Shown piece by piece: positions 40,715 through 50,843 of a DNA stretch of 64,000 nt. The translations under genes and the position numbers were made by a program. A model generated the notes under the pieces. The model did not search any database. It had not been told where the DNA came from and worked only from the letters and a program-made list of their open reading frames with translations. Positions within the stretch are counted from its first letter, which is position 1. Each line of letters begins with the position of its first letter. This DNA is from Alphaproteobacteria bacterium (GTDB taxonomy: Bacteria; Pseudomonadota; Alphaproteobacteria; Micropepsales; Micropepsaceae): NCBI GenBank assembly GCA_028871795.1, contig JAGWMG010000005.1, positions 209,494-273,493 on the forward strand, in the 5' to 3' direction.

Positions 40715-41260
40715 CTACTTCCCGTAAAGCCCGGTGATCGTCGCCTGGCCAAGGCTTACCCGCTTGATCGCGGCATCCACCATTGTTGGAGCGGCATCGC
40801 TGCTCAGCCCGAGTTTCGCGGTCTTCAACGCGTAGATGGTGAAGATATAGCGATGCGTCTTGCCCGGCGGCGGGGCCGGACCGCCATATCCCGGCGGACC
40901 GAAATCGGTGATGCTCTGGATTGTGCCTTGCGGCATTCCACGGACTTTTCCCGCGCCTTCCGGCAGATGCGTGACCGAGGCGGGAATGTCGAATGCCAGC
41001 CAATGCCACCAGCCGCCCTCGCGCGGGGCATCGGGATCGAAAACCGTCAGAGCGAAACTTTTGGTTCCGGCGGGAGCGCCCGTCCAGGAAAGTTCCGGCG
41101 AGAGGTTTTTGCCGTGATAACCCATGCCGTTATAAACGTGGTCTTCGGGCACAACCTTGCCGTCGATCAGGGTAGGACTGCTAAGCGAGAATGTTCCCGC
41201 ACTGGAGCTGGTTGCCATCGTCAAGGCCGCGACCGCGATAGAGAGAAAAAACCTGACCAC
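40715..41260 (-). CDS. Exported PEBP-family (YbhB/YbcL) protein
   Basis: A 181-residue protein with an N-terminal signal peptide (MVRFFLSIAVAALTMATSSSAG) and a phosphatidylethanolamine-binding-protein fold. The ligand-site motifs are SLTVFDPDAP-like (ALTVFDPDAPREGGWWHWLAFDIP) and GGPAPPPGKTHRYIFTIYAL, ending in ATITGLYGK. Bacterial homologues are periplasmic or cytoplasmic with no fixed role. Start is probably GTG 41260. The gene precedes the LysE exporter by 4 bp and likely shares its message. Confidence 0.88.
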   Translation of the reverse strand: MVRFFLSIAVAALTMATSSSAGTFSLSSPTLIDGKVVPEDHVYNGMGYHGKNLSPELSWTGAPAGTKSFALTVFDPDAPREGGWWHWLAFDIPASVTHLPEGAGKVRGMPQGTIQSITDFGPPGYGGPAPPPGKTHRYIFTIYALKTAKLGLSSDAAPTMVDAAIKRVSLGQATITGLYGK

Positions 41261-41310
41261 CAGATTATCTCCACGGTGCTTGATTCGCGAGTCTTCTACC
41301 CCGGAAAATC

Positions 41311-41351
41311 ATAAGGCGGCCGGCGCACTTTGCGCGCCGTAGCCGCCTTAT
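41311..41351. terminator. Long hairpin between dcd and the PEBP gene
   Basis: ATAAGGCGGC (41311-41320) pairs perfectly with GCCGCCTTAT (41342-41351), with an inner CGGCGC/GCGCCG stem. There is no proper T run on either side, so it may be a stability or attenuation element rather than a classical terminator. It lies about 170 bp past the dcd stop and 50 bp upstream of the PEBP start. The rest of 41261-41516 shows no gene. Confidence 0.5.
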
Positions 41352-41516
41352 GCTGCCCCCTTCAATGCGGACCCAAAGCCTGCGGGCCGTCAGCCCCTAA
41401 TCCGTCGATCCGCAGCCGGCGAAGTAACTCAAGTTTGTCGGATCGGCGCAACGGTCTGTTGATAGGGCCCCGACAATTTAGGAACCGTGTGGATTTAAGG
41501 CAACTATTAGACAGGG

Positions 41517-42668
41517 TTAACAAATGAAGTGTTTAGAAAGCTTCAAACCTTGGCGCTGGTAGTGGGAGCCAAGCCCCTCGCCGTAGACTTCCGTCGGCAC
41601 CTCGGTCAGCCGCTCGAAAACGAGCCGCCCGATGATCTGTCCGTGCTCCAGGATGAACGGCACTTCGTGCGACCGCACTTCAAGGACCGCACGGGCGCAG
41701 GGCGGCTTCGAGGGCGCATAGCCGAAACCGGGATCGAAGAATCCGGCGTAGTGCACCCGGAATTCTCCGACCATCGGATTGAACGGCACCATCTCGGCGG
41801 CGAATTCGGGCGGAATGGCCACCGCCTCGCGCGACGCCAGGATGTAGAACTCGTCGGGATCGAGCACGATCGTTCCCGTCTTGCTGGCCTGGATGGGGTC
41901 CCAATAGTCCGGCGGATCGAGGACGGCGCGCTTGTCGATGTCGATGATGCCGGTGTGTCGTTTGGCCCGCCATCCGACATGGTGCATGCCCGCGCCGCCT
42001 TTCAGGTCCACGCTCAGCGCCAGACCGTTGTCGATGTCCGCCTCGCCGTCCACCAGCGGAGTTTCCGCGTGCAGCCGCTTCAGTTGCGTATCGGTGAATT
42101 GAGGCGAGCCCTTGCGCACCCGCAGCTGGTTCAGCCGCGAGCCCTTGCGCACCAGGATCGGAAAGGTGCGCGGCGATATTTCGGCGTAAAGCGGTCCATG
42201 ATAGCCCGGCTCGATGCGGTCGAAGCCCTGGGCGCGGTCGGTAATCAAACGGGTGAAGACGTCGAGCCGCCCGGTGGAGCTTTTCGGATTGGCGATGCCC
42301 GAGACGCGGAACGAGAACTCCGCGCTTTCCAGCAAGGGCGCGACGTAGACGCAGCCGGTTTCCAGCACGGCGCCGCCCGAGAGATCGATTTCGTGCATCG
42401 CGGCGTTGGCGAGCTTGTCGCGCACGGTGGATTGCGGCCCCGGCAGGAAGCTGGCGCGAACTCGCCAGGCGACGGAACCCAGCCGCAAGTCGATACTTGC
42501 GGGCTGAATCTGGGCATCTTCCACATCTTCCGTAGCGACGATTTCGCGCCGCGCGCGGATCAGCCGCTTGAGCACATGGCCGGGCAGGATACCGGTCGTG
42601 AAGCGGCCGTAGCTTTCGCTGTCGCTGGGCTCGTCGGTGCCGAACAGGTTTTCTTCCGCTGCGGTCAT
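41517..42668 (-). CDS. dcd: dCTP deaminase, long two-domain form
   Basis: A 383-residue protein with two tandem dUTPase/Dcd-like folds, about twice the length of the usual 190-residue Dcd. Domain 1 has QPASIDLRLG, the KSSTGR motif and GPLYAEIS; domain 2 has GLALSVDL, MVGEFRVHYAGFFDPGFGY and ARAVLEVRSHEVPF. Long forms annotated as 2'-deoxycytidine 5'-triphosphate deaminase are typical of alphaproteobacteria. It supplies dUTP for thymidylate. ATG 42668 begins 31 bp after the DinG-like gene ends on the same strand. An upstream in-frame start (42725) would overlap that gene and was not chosen. Confidence 0.88.
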   Translation of the reverse strand: MTAAEENLFGTDEPSDSESYGRFTTGILPGHVLKRLIRARREIVATEDVEDAQIQPASIDLRLGSVAWRVRASFLPGPQSTVRDKLANAAMHEIDLSGGAVLETGCVYVAPLLESAEFSFRVSGIANPKSSTGRLDVFTRLITDRAQGFDRIEPGYHGPLYAEISPRTFPILVRKGSRLNQLRVRKGSPQFTDTQLKRLHAETPLVDGEADIDNGLALSVDLKGGAGMHHVGWRAKRHTGIIDIDKRAVLDPPDYWDPIQASKTGTIVLDPDEFYILASREAVAIPPEFAAEMVPFNPMVGEFRVHYAGFFDPGFGYAPSKPPCARAVLEVRSHEVPFILEHGQIIGRLVFERLTEVPTEVYGEGLGSHYQRQGLKLSKHFIC

Positions 42669-42699
42669 GGCGCGCAGTATAGGTCCTGCCGCGCGTCCG

Positions 42700-45447
42700 T
42701 CACGCACCGTCGCCAAGAAACCCACGGATTTCGCACGCCGCTTCCGCCAGGCCGCAGCGCTTGACCGGCGCCTGTTCGGGCAGTGCGCGCAACAGCCGCG
42801 ACGGCGTCGCCCCCTCCAGGATGACGAAACAGCCCTTGTCGGCAGCGCCCCGGATCAGCCGGCCGAAAGCCTGCTTCAGGCGCAGCCGGGTCAAGAGATC
42901 GTCGTAGCCCTTGCCGAATCGGGCGCGCCGCGCCTTGTGCAGGATGGTGGGTTTGGGCCACGGCACTTTGTCGAACACGACCAGGCGCAGCGAACGCCCG
43001 GGCACGTCGACGCCGTCGCGCAACGCATCGGTGCCGAGCAGGCAGGAATTCTCCTCGCTGCGGAACAGGTCCACCAGCGCGCCGGTATCCAGCCGATCGA
43101 CGTGCTGGGCGTAAAGCGTCAGGCCCGCATCGGCCAGCGGCGCGGCGATGCGGCTTTCGACGGCGCGCAGACTGCGCACCGACGTGAACAGTCCGAGCGC
43201 GCCGCCGCCCGCAGCCAGGAACAGTTCGCGATACGCCGCCGCCAGGGCGTCGGGGTCGCGCCGCTCCACGTCGCGCACGATGAAGACGCGCGACTGCTCG
43301 GCATAAGCGAACGGCGAGCCGAAGCTGGCGCGCTTGGGCGGTTCGGGAAGATGGTGCGCGCCGGTGCGCACTTCAGCGCTCTGCCAGTCGCCGTCGCCGT
43401 CCGCCGCGTCGCGCAGCGTCGCCGAGGTGATGAGGGCACCGTGCGCGTGCGCCAGCACTTCGTTCGCCAACGGAATCGTGGGATCGATCCAGCGCCGCTC
43501 CAGGCCGACGTCGAGGTCGCGCCCGTCCTCGCGCACGATCTCGAACCAATCGACGAACTCGTCGTGGATTTCGCCCGTTTCCAACGTCTCCAGCATCGCC
43601 GTCCAGGCGGGCAGGATGATGCGCCCGCGCCGCTCCAGCCCGCGCGCCGTCGCTTCGATGCGGGCGCGTTGGGCAGGTTCCAGTTCCGCCGCCTTCTCGT
43701 TCGATTGCACGCGCAGGTTTTTCGCCAGCCGCATCAGCGGCGCGGCCAGCCGCTTCAGCCCGGCGGCGAGATGTTTCGCCGCCGCGATGGTTTCCTTGCC
43801 AAGCGGCTGGGTTTCCGCTTCCAGCGAATAGAAGGCGTCCTTGTCCTCGCTGCGCGCCCGCACATGGCCGTAAGCCGCCGCCAGGAACGTCTCGCCCGGA
43901 CCGCGGGGCGAACTCAGACGCGACATCCAGCCTTCGCCGGCCAGCGCGCCCGCCGCGTTGACCGCTTCCTGTAGCGCATCGCGCGCGCTTTCGCTGGTTT
44001 CCACCAGATCCTTCAGCCGGTCTTCGAGGCCGCGCCTGCGGCTGCGCGCGCGGCCTTCGGGTCCGCGCACCCAACGGCGCAGTTCGGTCATCTCGGCGCC
44101 GGACAACAGCGCCGCGAAACCGGAATCCGCCGCGTCGAAAAGATGATGGCCTTCGTCGAAGACGTAGCGCACGCGCCGTTCGGGCGCGGTGTCGGTGGTT
44201 TCGTCCACGCTCAGCCAGTCCTGCGCCGCCTGGGCGATGACCAGTGCGTGATTGGCGACAACGATCGGCGTTTGCCGCGCCCGCCGCACGACGCGTTCGA
44301 TGAAACAGACGCGGTAATGGGGACAGGCGGCGTAGATGCATTCGCCGCGCCGGTCGGTGATTTCGCGCAGGGCGAAACTCGCCGCCAGGAACGCCGGGAA
44401 ACCGACGCCCGACATGTCGCCGTCCGCCGTCGCCGCGATCCAGCGCGCCACCAGCGCCAGCGCCACGCTGCGCTGCCCCGGCGCCAGCGCCGTGCGTTTG
44501 ACCGCTTCCTCGAAGTTCAGCAGGCAGAGATAATTCTCGCGGCCCTTGCGCACGACCGCCTTGTCGTCGCGTTCGGCGGGATCGGGATAAAGCCGGGCGA
44601 TCTCCTGCACGATCTGGCGCTGGAGATTGCGAGTGTAGGTGGAGATCCAAAGGCCCGGCCCGTTCTTCTCCGACCACAGGCTGGCGGGTGCCAGATAGCC
44701 CAGCGTCTTGCCGATGCCGGTGCCCGCTTCCACCAGCGCGATCCTGGGCGCGCCGGCGCGTTCGCGCGGCGCAAACGCGTAGCTGGCGGCATCGGCATAG
44801 GCGCGCTGTTCGGGGCGCGCTTCCCCCGCGCTGCCCACGAGCCGCGTCAGCCGCGCGCGCGATTCCTCCAAGGAGACAGGCTGTGAAGACGGTTTGCCCG
44901 GCGACGCCTCGTCTTCCCATGCCGCCAGCTTGTTCCAGACGTCGAACCCTGCGAGCGGCGATTTCGCGCCTTCGCCTTCGCCGATGCCGTGCAGGATGGC
45001 GTCCGCCCAGCGCCAGCCCGCCGCCGAAAGCCTATGGACCAGCGGACGCAGACCGGCCTTCGCCGCTGCCGGACTGTCGGCGATTTCTTCCAGCAGTTTC
45101 ATCGCCGACGCGCGCAAGGAGCGGGCGGCGTCTTCGGGCGTTTCCGGGGCCGCAAGACCCAGAGCGCGGGCGATCCCCAGCGCGCTCGGCACGCAGGACG
45201 CTCCCGGCCGCACGAACGCGAACAACTCCAGCACGTCGAAAAGCGGCTTGGCGGGCGCGACCTTCAGCCGTCCGGCGACGAACGCCGCGTGCGCCACCAG
45301 GGCATCGCCCGAACGGAAAAGCTTGCGCGCCTCTTCGGGCCCGATGCGCCGGCAGCCATCGCCGCACACAGCCGCGCCGTGCCCCGCCGGCACCAGGGCG
45401 GGGAGGGTGTACAGAAACGCGCTGGCCGTGATTCCGTCGTCCGACAT
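42700..45447 (-). CDS. DinG/XPD-like ATP-dependent DNA helicase
   Basis: A superfamily 2 Rad3-type helicase of 915 residues. Walker A EAGTGIGKT is at 240-248, the DEAH-like box DEGHH at 431-435, and four cysteines likely to hold a 4Fe-4S cluster are Cys308, Cys370, Cys375 and Cys381. The late motifs SLRLVVFDKVPWPKP and QAFGRLIRG complete the helicase core. The N-terminal 200 residues lack recognisable catalytic motifs of an exonuclease. It is downstream of the hybrid kinase (29-bp gap) and upstream of dcd on one strand. Role inferred: unwinding of damage-related DNA or R-loop structures. Confidence 0.88.
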   Translation of the reverse strand: MSDDGITASAFLYTLPALVPAGHGAAVCGDGCRRIGPEEARKLFRSGDALVAHAAFVAGRLKVAPAKPLFDVLELFAFVRPGASCVPSALGIARALGLAAPETPEDAARSLRASAMKLLEEIADSPAAAKAGLRPLVHRLSAAGWRWADAILHGIGEGEGAKSPLAGFDVWNKLAAWEDEASPGKPSSQPVSLEESRARLTRLVGSAGEARPEQRAYADAASYAFAPRERAGAPRIALVEAGTGIGKTLGYLAPASLWSEKNGPGLWISTYTRNLQRQIVQEIARLYPDPAERDDKAVVRKGRENYLCLLNFEEAVKRTALAPGQRSVALALVARWIAATADGDMSGVGFPAFLAASFALREITDRRGECIYAACPHYRVCFIERVVRRARQTPIVVANHALVIAQAAQDWLSVDETTDTAPERRVRYVFDEGHHLFDAADSGFAALLSGAEMTELRRWVRGPEGRARSRRRGLEDRLKDLVETSESARDALQEAVNAAGALAGEGWMSRLSSPRGPGETFLAAAYGHVRARSEDKDAFYSLEAETQPLGKETIAAAKHLAAGLKRLAAPLMRLAKNLRVQSNEKAAELEPAQRARIEATARGLERRGRIILPAWTAMLETLETGEIHDEFVDWFEIVREDGRDLDVGLERRWIDPTIPLANEVLAHAHGALITSATLRDAADGDGDWQSAEVRTGAHHLPEPPKRASFGSPFAYAEQSRVFIVRDVERRDPDALAAAYRELFLAAGGGALGLFTSVRSLRAVESRIAAPLADAGLTLYAQHVDRLDTGALVDLFRSEENSCLLGTDALRDGVDVPGRSLRLVVFDKVPWPKPTILHKARRARFGKGYDDLLTRLRLKQAFGRLIRGAADKGCFVILEGATPSRLLRALPEQAPVKRCGLAEAACEIRGFLGDGA

Positions 45448-45476
45448 AGCCGACGATCATGCGCGGTCTCAGTGCC

Positions 45477-47597
45477 CTACGCCACCAAATCCGGATAGAG
45501 GTTCGCCAGCGCGTGGCGGACGCGTTCGTGTTCGCACATGATCTTCTGCGCGTCGTTGCGCAGAGCGTGGGCGCTGGCGCCTTGGCGCGCGGCCGAGGCG
45601 AAGCCGCGGGCGGCGGCGGTCATGGCCAGAAGGCCCAAGCCGCTGGCGCTGCCGGCGATGTCCTGGGCGAGGCGGGCGGCTTGTTGCCAATTGGCCCCAG
45701 CGCTGGCGGTTTCTAGTTCTCCGCAAAGCTGTTCCGCCGTTTCGATGTACGATTTCAGGATCTCGATCAGAGTCGTGACCCCGACCGATTTTTCGAGCGC
45801 CGCAAAAGCGGCGGCATCGATCGCCGCCATTGTTTCCTGGCCCGACGGTGCCGGCGAGGCGGCATCCTTGGCGGCGCAGATGTTGGCGAGCGCTGCGTAG
45901 AGCTGACGTGCATCGGCGGGACCGCGCAGCAATTCGTTGGCGCAGACGGGCGCGCGGTCGCCGGACGCGAGCAGGGCCAGGATAGGCGCCTTGGCGCTCG
46001 GCGCCGCGGCCAGCGTGTCGACATCCCCGGCGGCCAGGATGATCGCGTCGAAAGTGTCCCGTCCAGCCAAGGCTGCGGCTTCCGCCGCGCTCTCGGCGAA
46101 GACGAGCTTGTTGCCAAAGGGTTCGAGCGCGTGCGTCAGCGACTTGCGCGCGTCGTTGGAAACGAAGGCGAGCAGTTTCAGACCGGATGGAGGCGGCACC
46201 GCGTCGAGATCGCTTTTCGCCGGCTCGCCCTGTTCGGCGGGCCCGACCGCCGGCAGGGTGAACCAGAAGGTGGAACCCTGACCGGGCTCGCTTTCGTAGC
46301 CGGTCTCGCCGCCGGCGGCGTCCACGATGCGCTTGACGACCGCGAGGCCGAGGCCCGCGCCTTGGTCGTGCTTGGCGTAGGAGGTGTCGCCGGGCGAGAA
46401 CGGCTTGAACAGCCGCGGCGCGATCTCCGGCGGAACGCCAAGTCCGGTGTCGACGACGGCGAAGCGCACGAATTCCGCGCCGTCCTTGGCGAGCGTCTCG
46501 ACGCGGATTTCTATGCCTCCGCTGTCGGTGAATTTGAGTCCGTTGCCGGCGAGCTTGAGCAGCGCCTGGCGGACGCGCCGCGGATCGGCGGCGACGCGCA
46601 GGAGATCGGCGCCGGCGGTGACGGTCAGCCGCAGGCCCTTTTCCCAGGCCAGCGGCTGGCACAGCCGGGTCACGGCGCGCGCCGCCTGAACGGGATCGCA
46701 TTCCTTGTCGGTCAAGCGGTCGCCGTCATCCTGGGTCAGAGCGATGACGTCGTCGAGAAGGGTCTGCAGGCCGCGGCCGGATTCGAGTATCACCTTCACA
46801 TGATCGCGTTGCGGCCGGCCGAGGTCGGCACGGTCGAGAAGCTGCGCCATGCCGAGCAGGGCGTTGAGCGGCGTGCGCAGTTCGTGGCTGATGTTGGCGA
46901 TGAAGATGGACTTCGCCCTGGCGCCGGATTCGGCGGCATCGCGGGCCGCTTCGGCCTGGCTCTTTTCCGCCGACAGGCTCTTGACTAGATCGACGTTGTC
47001 GAAGCGAAGGCGGATGCTTTCGTTGAGCAGCCGCGCCATGCTGTTGCAGTAATTGCACAGCACGCCGCTGAAACAGAACACCAGGACTGCCGCCATGTCG
47101 CTGTAGGGGCTGCCTTCGATCAGCAGCAGAACAATCAGGGGGCCGAGCGAGAAGCAGGCATGGGCCAGATAGGCGGGACGGTGCGCGGAGCGGGCGATGA
47201 ATTCGGTCGCCGTCATACCCATGTAGGCCAGGCAGAGATAGGCCTGGGCCGAAAACGATCCGGGCACGAACCAGAAGAAGATGCCGACGCCCCAAGTGGC
47301 GCCCGCGATACCTGAGACGAATGTAAAGCGTTGGGCCCAGAATTGAGGATCGTCGTCCAGCGAGCGGTGTTTGTAGGCTTGTGCCAGTCGCTCCGCCGCG
47401 ATGGCGACGACGATCTGCAAGATCAGCGGCAGGTACGGCAGAATCCCCTCGCCACTGACGCTGAACAGCCTCGCCGAGACCGCCAGCGCTGCAAAGGGGA
47501 GGGATAGATAATACCGGCCCAGCGCATAGAGAATGTCGATGCGCCCTGCGAATACGCCGCGGTCCTCAGCCTTGTTGGCATTCGCTACAGTGGACAT
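45477..47597 (-). CDS. Membrane hybrid histidine kinase with degenerate receiver and Hpt domains
   Basis: A 706-residue sensor kinase. Residues about 20-190 hold five or six membrane helices; HisKA has His238 in ANISHELRTPLN; HATPase motifs RRVRQALLKLAGNGLKFTD, VDTGLGVP and GAGLGLAVV are intact. Residues about 460-560 resemble a receiver, but the phosphorylation site region reads FDAIILAAGD, with no Asp at the expected end of the strand. The C-terminal about 110 residues resemble an Hpt domain, but the site reads AARLAQDIAGSAS, Gln instead of His. ATG 47597 has AGGGA upstream; an ATG three codons earlier has none. It precedes the DinG-like gene and diverges from lysS. Signal unknown. Confidence 0.85.
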   Translation of the reverse strand: MSTVANANKAEDRGVFAGRIDILYALGRYYLSLPFAALAVSARLFSVSGEGILPYLPLILQIVVAIAAERLAQAYKHRSLDDDPQFWAQRFTFVSGIAGATWGVGIFFWFVPGSFSAQAYLCLAYMGMTATEFIARSAHRPAYLAHACFSLGPLIVLLLIEGSPYSDMAAVLVFCFSGVLCNYCNSMARLLNESIRLRFDNVDLVKSLSAEKSQAEAARDAAESGARAKSIFIANISHELRTPLNALLGMAQLLDRADLGRPQRDHVKVILESGRGLQTLLDDVIALTQDDGDRLTDKECDPVQAARAVTRLCQPLAWEKGLRLTVTAGADLLRVAADPRRVRQALLKLAGNGLKFTDSGGIEIRVETLAKDGAEFVRFAVVDTGLGVPPEIAPRLFKPFSPGDTSYAKHDQGAGLGLAVVKRIVDAAGGETGYESEPGQGSTFWFTLPAVGPAEQGEPAKSDLDAVPPPSGLKLLAFVSNDARKSLTHALEPFGNKLVFAESAAEAAALAGRDTFDAIILAAGDVDTLAAAPSAKAPILALLASGDRAPVCANELLRGPADARQLYAALANICAAKDAASPAPSGQETMAAIDAAAFAALEKSVGVTTLIEILKSYIETAEQLCGELETASAGANWQQAARLAQDIAGSASGLGLLAMTAAARGFASAARQGASAHALRNDAQKIMCEHERVRHALANLYPDLVA

Positions 47598-47662
47598 TGA
47601 CGGCATCCCTGCCGAAAGCCTAGCTTTCCTTGTCTTTCCAAACGCTTAAGGTTTCTCCCGGA

Positions 47663-49252
47663 ATGGCCGCCAGCCCCTCACTGCATGCCGAAGCGCTGGC
47701 CGCCCATGCCTGGCCGTTCGAAGAGGCGCGCAAGCTTCTGGCCCGCATCGAGAAACGCAAAGTTGAACGCGATGTCATTTTCGAGACCGGCTACGGCCCG
47801 TCGGGCCTGCCCCATATCGGCACCTTCGGCGAAGTGGCCCGCACAACCTGGGTGCGGCGCGCTTTTTCGTTGCTGTCGAACGCCAAGACGCGCCTGCTCG
47901 CCTTCTCCGACGATATGGACGGGCTGCGCAAAGTCCCCGACAACGTGCCCAACAAGGAGATGCTGCGCTCCCATCTGGGCAAATCGCTGACCTCCATCCC
48001 CGATCCGTTCGGAACGCACGAGAGTTTCGGCGCGCACAACAATGCGCGGCTGAAGGCGTTTCTCGACCGCTTCGGCTTCGAGTACGAATTCCTCAGCTCC
48101 ACCGATTGCTACAAGAGCGGACGCTTCGACGAGGCGCTGCTCACGGTGCTCGCCCGTTTCGAAAAGGTCCGCGACATCGTCCTGCCGACGCTTGGTCCCG
48201 AGCGGCGCGCCACCTATTCGCCCTTCCTGCCGATTTCGCCGAAGACGGGCGTGGTGCTGCAGGTGCCGATCCTGGAATGGGATGCGGAACGCGGCACCAT
48301 CGTCTTCGAGGAGGACGGCAGGAAGGAGGAAGTCCCCGTCACCGGCGGCCATGCCAAGCTGCAATGGAAGGCGGATTGGGCGATGCGCTGGCTGGCGCTC
48401 GGCGTCGATTACGAGATGTCGGGCAAGGACCTGATTTCCTCCGTCGAATTGTCGTCGAAGATCGTGCGCGCCATCGGCGGGGCGCCGCCGGAGGGCTTCA
48501 ACTACGAACTTTTCCTCGACGACCGGGGCCAGAAGATCTCCAAGTCGAAAGGCAACGGCCTGTCGGTCGACGAATGGCTGACCTACGGCACGCAGGAGAG
48601 CCTGGCGCTGTTCATGTTCCAGAAGCCGCGCGCCGCCAAGAAGCTCTATTTCGATTCCATCCCCAAGGCGGTGGACGAATACATCTCGCTGCTCGAACAG
48701 TACCGCGCCAACCAGCCCGCCGACCGGCTCGAAAGCCCCATCTGGCACATCCACGGCGGCCATCCGCCGGCGGAGCGTTACCCGGTCGGCTTCGCGCTGC
48801 TGCTCAATCTGGTCAGCGCCTCGAACGCACACAATCGTGAGGTGCTGTGGGGATTCATCCGGGCTTATGCTCCCGGGGCGGCGCCGCAGGACAATCCGGG
48901 CATCGACAAGCTGGTGGAGTGCGCGATCAAGTACTACGACGATTTCGTCAAACCGCAGAAGCGCTACCGCGCGCCTTCCGACAAGGAACGCGCCGCGCTG
49001 ACGGACCTCGCGGAAAAACTGCGCGCCTTCGCCGGCGAGCGCGACGGCGAGAAGGTGCAGTTCGAGGTCTACGAGGTCGGCAAGCGGCACGGCTTCGAGC
49101 CGCTGCGCGACTGGTTCAAGGCGTTGTACGAAGTGCTGTTCGGCCAGACTGCCGGCCCGCGGTTCGGGTCCTTCGCCGTGCTGTTCGGCTGCGCGGAAAC
49201 GGCGGCGCTGATCGAGCGGGCTCTGGCGGGCGAATTCGCCACGGCCGCATGA
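47663..49252 (+). CDS. lysS: Lysyl-tRNA synthetase, class I
   Basis: A 529-residue class I aminoacyl-tRNA synthetase that charges tRNA-Lys. Class I signatures: the HIGH-like [12 protein letters not shown] (His51-Gly53) and KISKSKGNG (from Lys291). Most bacteria use the class II enzyme; class I occurs in archaea, spirochaetes and alphaproteobacteria. ATG 47663 matches the family start ([16 protein letters not shown]); an earlier TTG at 47630 is unsupported. The stop overlaps the next gene by ATGA. Confidence 0.95.
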   Translation: MAASPSLHAEALAAHAWPFEEARKLLARIEKRKVERDVIFETGYGPSGLPHIGTFGEVARTTWVRRAFSLLSNAKTRLLAFSDDMDGLRKVPDNVPNKEMLRSHLGKSLTSIPDPFGTHESFGAHNNARLKAFLDRFGFEYEFLSSTDCYKSGRFDEALLTVLARFEKVRDIVLPTLGPERRATYSPFLPISPKTGVVLQVPILEWDAERGTIVFEEDGRKEEVPVTGGHAKLQWKADWAMRWLALGVDYEMSGKDLISSVELSSKIVRAIGGAPPEGFNYELFLDDRGQKISKSKGNGLSVDEWLTYGTQESLALFMFQKPRAAKKLYFDSIPKAVDEYISLLEQYRANQPADRLESPIWHIHGGHPPAERYPVGFALLLNLVSASNAHNREVLWGFIRAYAPGAAPQDNPGIDKLVECAIKYYDDFVKPQKRYRAPSDKERAALTDLAEKLRAFAGERDGEKVQFEVYEVGKRHGFEPLRDWFKALYEVLFGQTAGPRFGSFAVLFGCAETAALIERALAGEFATAA

Positions 49253-50019
49253 TGCGCCCGGCCGTCCTTGCGCTCGCGCTTGCGGGCCTGGTCGCGGCCC
49301 ACGCCGAAGCACCGCCGACGCCGTATCAGCTTTACGCGGACGGCAGGTACGACGAGGCGGTCCGCGCCGGCCTGGCGCAAAACGACGCGGCGGGCTTCTG
49401 CGATGCCGCGCGCGCCGTGCTGGCGCAGGAAGCCTCGCGCGACAAGCCCTGCCTCGATTGTCTGCAGCGCGCCGAGAGCTACGCCAGGCGCGCCGTCGCC
49501 GCCGATCCGAAATTCGCGGCGGGGCACATCTATCTCGCCGTCTCGCTCGGGCTGGAGGAGCACATCGAGGGTCCCGTCGTCGCCCGGCTGCGCCGCTATC
49601 CCGACCAGGCGAAACGCTCCCTCGACGCGGCGCTCGCCGCGGAACCGAAGAGCGCCTGGGCGCTGGCCGCGCGCGGCGGCTGGAACCTCGCCATCGTGCG
49701 CGGCGGGGGCCGCGTCCTGGCCGACATGATCTACGGCGCGACGCTGGCGAAAGGGCTTGCCGACTTCGCCGCCGCCTTCCAGGCGGCGCCGGACAATTTC
49801 GTCCTGCGCTACCAGTACGCGCTGTCGCTTTCGGATTACGACGCGGACCGCTTCCACGCCGCGATCGAAGACGCGCTGACGCGCGCCGCCAACGGAACGG
49901 CGAACACGGCTTATGAGCGCATGATGCGGACGCGCGCCGGCGAACTGCTCTACCTGTTCAAGAAAGGCGACCGCGACGCCTACGCCACGCGGGTGAGGAA
50001 GTATCAGGGGTATCCGTAA
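49249..50019 (+). CDS. Exported TPR-like protein of unknown function
   Basis: A 256-residue protein with an N-terminal signal peptide ([20 protein letters not shown]) and tetratricopeptide-like helices: [65 protein letters not shown]. Four cysteines (three within [11 protein letters not shown] to CLDCLQ) are notable for a periplasmic protein. ATG 49249, or the adjacent ATG 49252, overlaps the lysS stop, so it is translated with lysS. No function can be assigned from context. Confidence 0.75.
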   Translation: MMRPAVLALALAGLVAAHAEAPPTPYQLYADGRYDEAVRAGLAQNDAAGFCDAARAVLAQEASRDKPCLDCLQRAESYARRAVAADPKFAAGHIYLAVSLGLEEHIEGPVVARLRRYPDQAKRSLDAALAAEPKSAWALAARGGWNLAIVRGGGRVLADMIYGATLAKGLADFAAAFQAAPDNFVLRYQYALSLSDYDADRFHAAIEDALTRAANGTANTAYERMMRTRAGELLYLFKKGDRDAYATRVRKYQGYP

Positions 50020-50062
50020 CACCCTTTCACTCTCTCACAAGGGGAGGGTGAAACAATTGAGT

Positions 50063-50701
50063 CTACTGGCTCGCCCAGATGATGCGGTGCACGAAGGCCA
50101 CCTCCGACAGCGCGAAGGCGCGGTCCTCGTAGGCCGGATTGAGCGATTTCAATTCCACGCGCTGGGCGGTCAGCCGGGTCAAGAGTTTGGCCATCACCTC
50201 GCCGGCGTTGGTCTTCACCACCACGCGGTCGCCGCGGCGCACGTTGGCGGCGGGCGAGACGATGATGCGGTCGCCGTCGCGATAGACGGGCAGCATGGAA
50301 TCGCCGGTGATCTCCAGCGCATAGGCGTGCTCGTCGGCGAGTTCGGGGAAGGGGATTTCGTCCCAGCCGGCGCCGGCGGGAAATCCGGCGTCGTCGAAAT
50401 AGCCGCGGCTGCCGGCCTGCGCCATGCCGACGAGCGGCACCAGCCGGATGTGGCCGCGCCCGCCGCCGCCGTCGCGGGTGACCAGCGCCACGAAATCCTC
50501 CAGGCTGGCGCCCGTCGCCGTCAGCACCTTCGAGATGCTTTCGGTGGACGGCCAGCGCAGTTTGCCCGTGGCGGCGCCGCGTTTGCTTTTGTTGAAGGTG
50601 GTGGGATCGAGGCCGGCGAGTTTCGCCAGGCCCGACGGCGACAGTCCGTTCTTGGCCGCCAGCCCGTCGAGCGCGCTCCAGATTTGTTTATGAGTCAGCA
50701 T
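50063..50701 (-). CDS. XRE-type repressor with S24 (LexA-like) peptidase domain
   Basis: A 212-residue regulator. Residues 1-65 hold a helix-turn-helix (SPSGLAKLAGLDPTTFNKSKRG), and residues 85-212 hold an S24 domain with catalytic Ser135 (GDSML) and Lys172 (EVMAKLL). A region GMAQAGSRGYFDD around 92-104 replaces the canonical Ala-Gly cleavage site neighbourhood. Such proteins are phage-type or SOS-like repressors that self-cleave. ATG 50701 fits the domain start; the frame extends upstream to 50863 but without homology. It diverges from pyrD and no other phage gene is near, so it is a chromosomal regulator. Confidence 0.85.
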   Translation of the reverse strand: MLTHKQIWSALDGLAAKNGLSPSGLAKLAGLDPTTFNKSKRGAATGKLRWPSTESISKVLTATGASLEDFVALVTRDGGGGRGHIRLVPLVGMAQAGSRGYFDDAGFPAGAGWDEIPFPELADEHAYALEITGDSMLPVYRDGDRIIVSPAANVRRGDRVVVKTNAGEVMAKLLTRLTAQRVELKSLNPAYEDRAFALSEVAFVHRIIWASQ

Positions 50702-50843
50702 GGCTTCGTTTCCGTTGGATCGTCTGCAATGGTTCAAATCGCTCCTTTGCGGATGTCCTCTCGCGTGATCGGATAAACGGCGCGGCGAGTCGTCGTCGCC
50801 GGGTCGAAGGCAGTAAGAACGTGGTCCGAATGGACGGCAATTG

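Noticed and set aside
50063..50701. S24 repressor as a sign of a prophage
   Set aside because: No integrase, structural or lysis genes and no attachment-like repeats nearby; neighbours are core genes.
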